14,900 bases of DNA from Methylobacter sp. (GTDB lineage: Bacteria; Pseudomonadota; Gammaproteobacteria; Methylococcales; Methylomonadaceae). Positions 14,310 through 14,900 of this stretch are shown here, one piece after another. Both the position numbers and the translations under genes were made by a program. The stretch spans positions 1 through 14,900 of the forward strand of contig JAQTLI010000019.1 of NCBI GenBank assembly GCA_028714995.1. Direction: 5' to 3'. Below the pieces are notes generated by a model. The model did no database searches. It worked only from the letters and a program-made list of their open reading frames with translations, and was not told where the DNA came from. Positions within the stretch are counted from its first letter, which is position 1. Every line of letters starts with the position of its first letter.

Positions 14310-14371
14310 CGTCCCAATATTTGCAGGATTTATTTTGATTTTCTTTATTGAGTAACGGGCATGGCATCTGT

Positions 14372-14900
14372 TTACTCACAATGAACACGGCTCAACGGGT
14401 CCTGCCGATAATAAAGCTGGAGTTGCTGATAAACCTCAGCAAAATGTGCATGAAGAACCTCAGGCGCACAAAAAAAATATTCACTGATTACTGCAAAAAA
14501 CTCCGCAGGGTTCGTCGCGGCATAAGGGTCAATGCATGCACGATGGTGATGCTCGACTCGCCGGACCAATGACTGATAGGCGGCGCTCAGCGAAGCTGCC
14601 CACTGTGTGACGTCCATTCCATAATGCAGGGGCGGGTAACCATTGGCACTGCCGTTTAACACATCCAGCTTATGGGCAATTTCATGAATCACGACATTGC
14701 GGCCCGATTGTTTCCCCTGCATATCCCGCTCAACATCGTCCCATGACAGTATCAGTGGCCCTCGCGACCAAGATTCGCCGATTAGCGCCTGTTCCTGATG
14801 ATGGACAACACCCGCCGCATCCCTGTCGTCTCTATCAACCCGAAACGCACCCGGATAAACGATGACCTCGGTCCACCCAGACAAACAGCCGATCCCGAGC
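14372..14900 (-). CDS. mtfA: MtfA-family zinc metallopeptidase, N-terminal part outside window
   Basis: The frame remains open to base 14900, so the start lies beyond the right edge; about 175 residues of an expected 260-270 are visible. Motifs: GWTEVIVYPGAF, GPLILSWDDV, the HExxH zinc motif in VVIHEIAHKLDVLNG, and NPAEFFAVISEYFF, which supplies the third ligand Glu in MtfA. In E. coli MtfA is a cytosolic aminopeptidase that binds the Mlc repressor and thereby influences ptsG; Mlc is not shown here, so only the peptidase function is inferred. The stop lies 62 bp from the convergent rof stop. Confidence 0.95.
   Translation of the reverse strand, partial: LGIGCLSGWTEVIVYPGAFRVDRDDRDAAGVVHHQEQALIGESWSRGPLILSWDDVERDMQGKQSGRNVVIHEIAHKLDVLNGSANGYPPLHYGMDVTQWAASLSAAYQSLVRRVEHHHRACIDPYAATNPAEFFAVISEYFFCAPEVLHAHFAEVYQQLQLYYRQDPLSRVHCE

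Overview
The window reads as a chromosomal segment of a gammaproteobacterium of moderate G+C. The mix of a short-type PutA, an SmbP-like His-rich periplasmic protein, a stand-alone RibD C-terminal reductase, Rof, MtfA, PhnA/YjdM and MarC would fit a methanotroph or methylotroph of the Methylococcales, but that placement is a guess from gene content and no marker gene proves it.

Left core region (1-7115). A 5'-truncated bifunctional proline catabolic enzyme (putA) is followed by a small exported His-rich protein (SmbP-like) with its own intrinsic terminator. Then come a RibD C-terminal-type reductase, a 4-oxalocrotonate tautomerase-family protein, a TfoX C-terminal-domain protein, ornithine cyclodeaminase and pterin-4a-carbinolamine dehydratase (phhB), all on +. 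An arginase on - converges on phhB and overlaps its end by 6 bp. Arginase, ornithine cyclodeaminase and PutA would together convert arginine to ornithine, proline and glutamate, so this stretch looks like a loosely clustered arginine/proline catabolic neighbourhood rather than one operon.

Accessory region (about 7116-12685). Coding density drops. It holds a palindrome and an 11-bp tandem repeat near the arginase start, a diverged dispersed repeat (second copy near 13.5 kb), and a decayed IS1182-family element with matching terminal inverted repeats (7487-9168). Next are a possible MITE-like segment bounded by inverted repeats and holding a long hairpin (9347-9608), an uncharacterised exported protein on -, and a CRP/FNR-like palindrome upstream of it. 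An uncharacterised 88-aa protein with two CxxC pairs follows. The region ends with an IS110-family element of the IS1111 type, having 31-bp inverted repeats, a transposase broken by one in-frame amber codon, and about 280 nt of non-coding sequence 3' of the transposase where a bridge/seekRNA gene would be expected.

Right core region (12686-14900). A MarC-family membrane protein (-), a zinc-ribbon PhnA/YjdM protein (-) divergent from a Rof-like Rho inhibitor (+), and the C-terminal part of an MtfA-family zinc peptidase (-) running off the right edge.

The most worthwhile leads are the IS1111-type element with its candidate guide RNA, the MITE-like segment, the CRP/FNR-like palindrome with its divergent surroundings, and the two uncharacterised proteins. 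No complete novel defence or biosynthetic system is visible.
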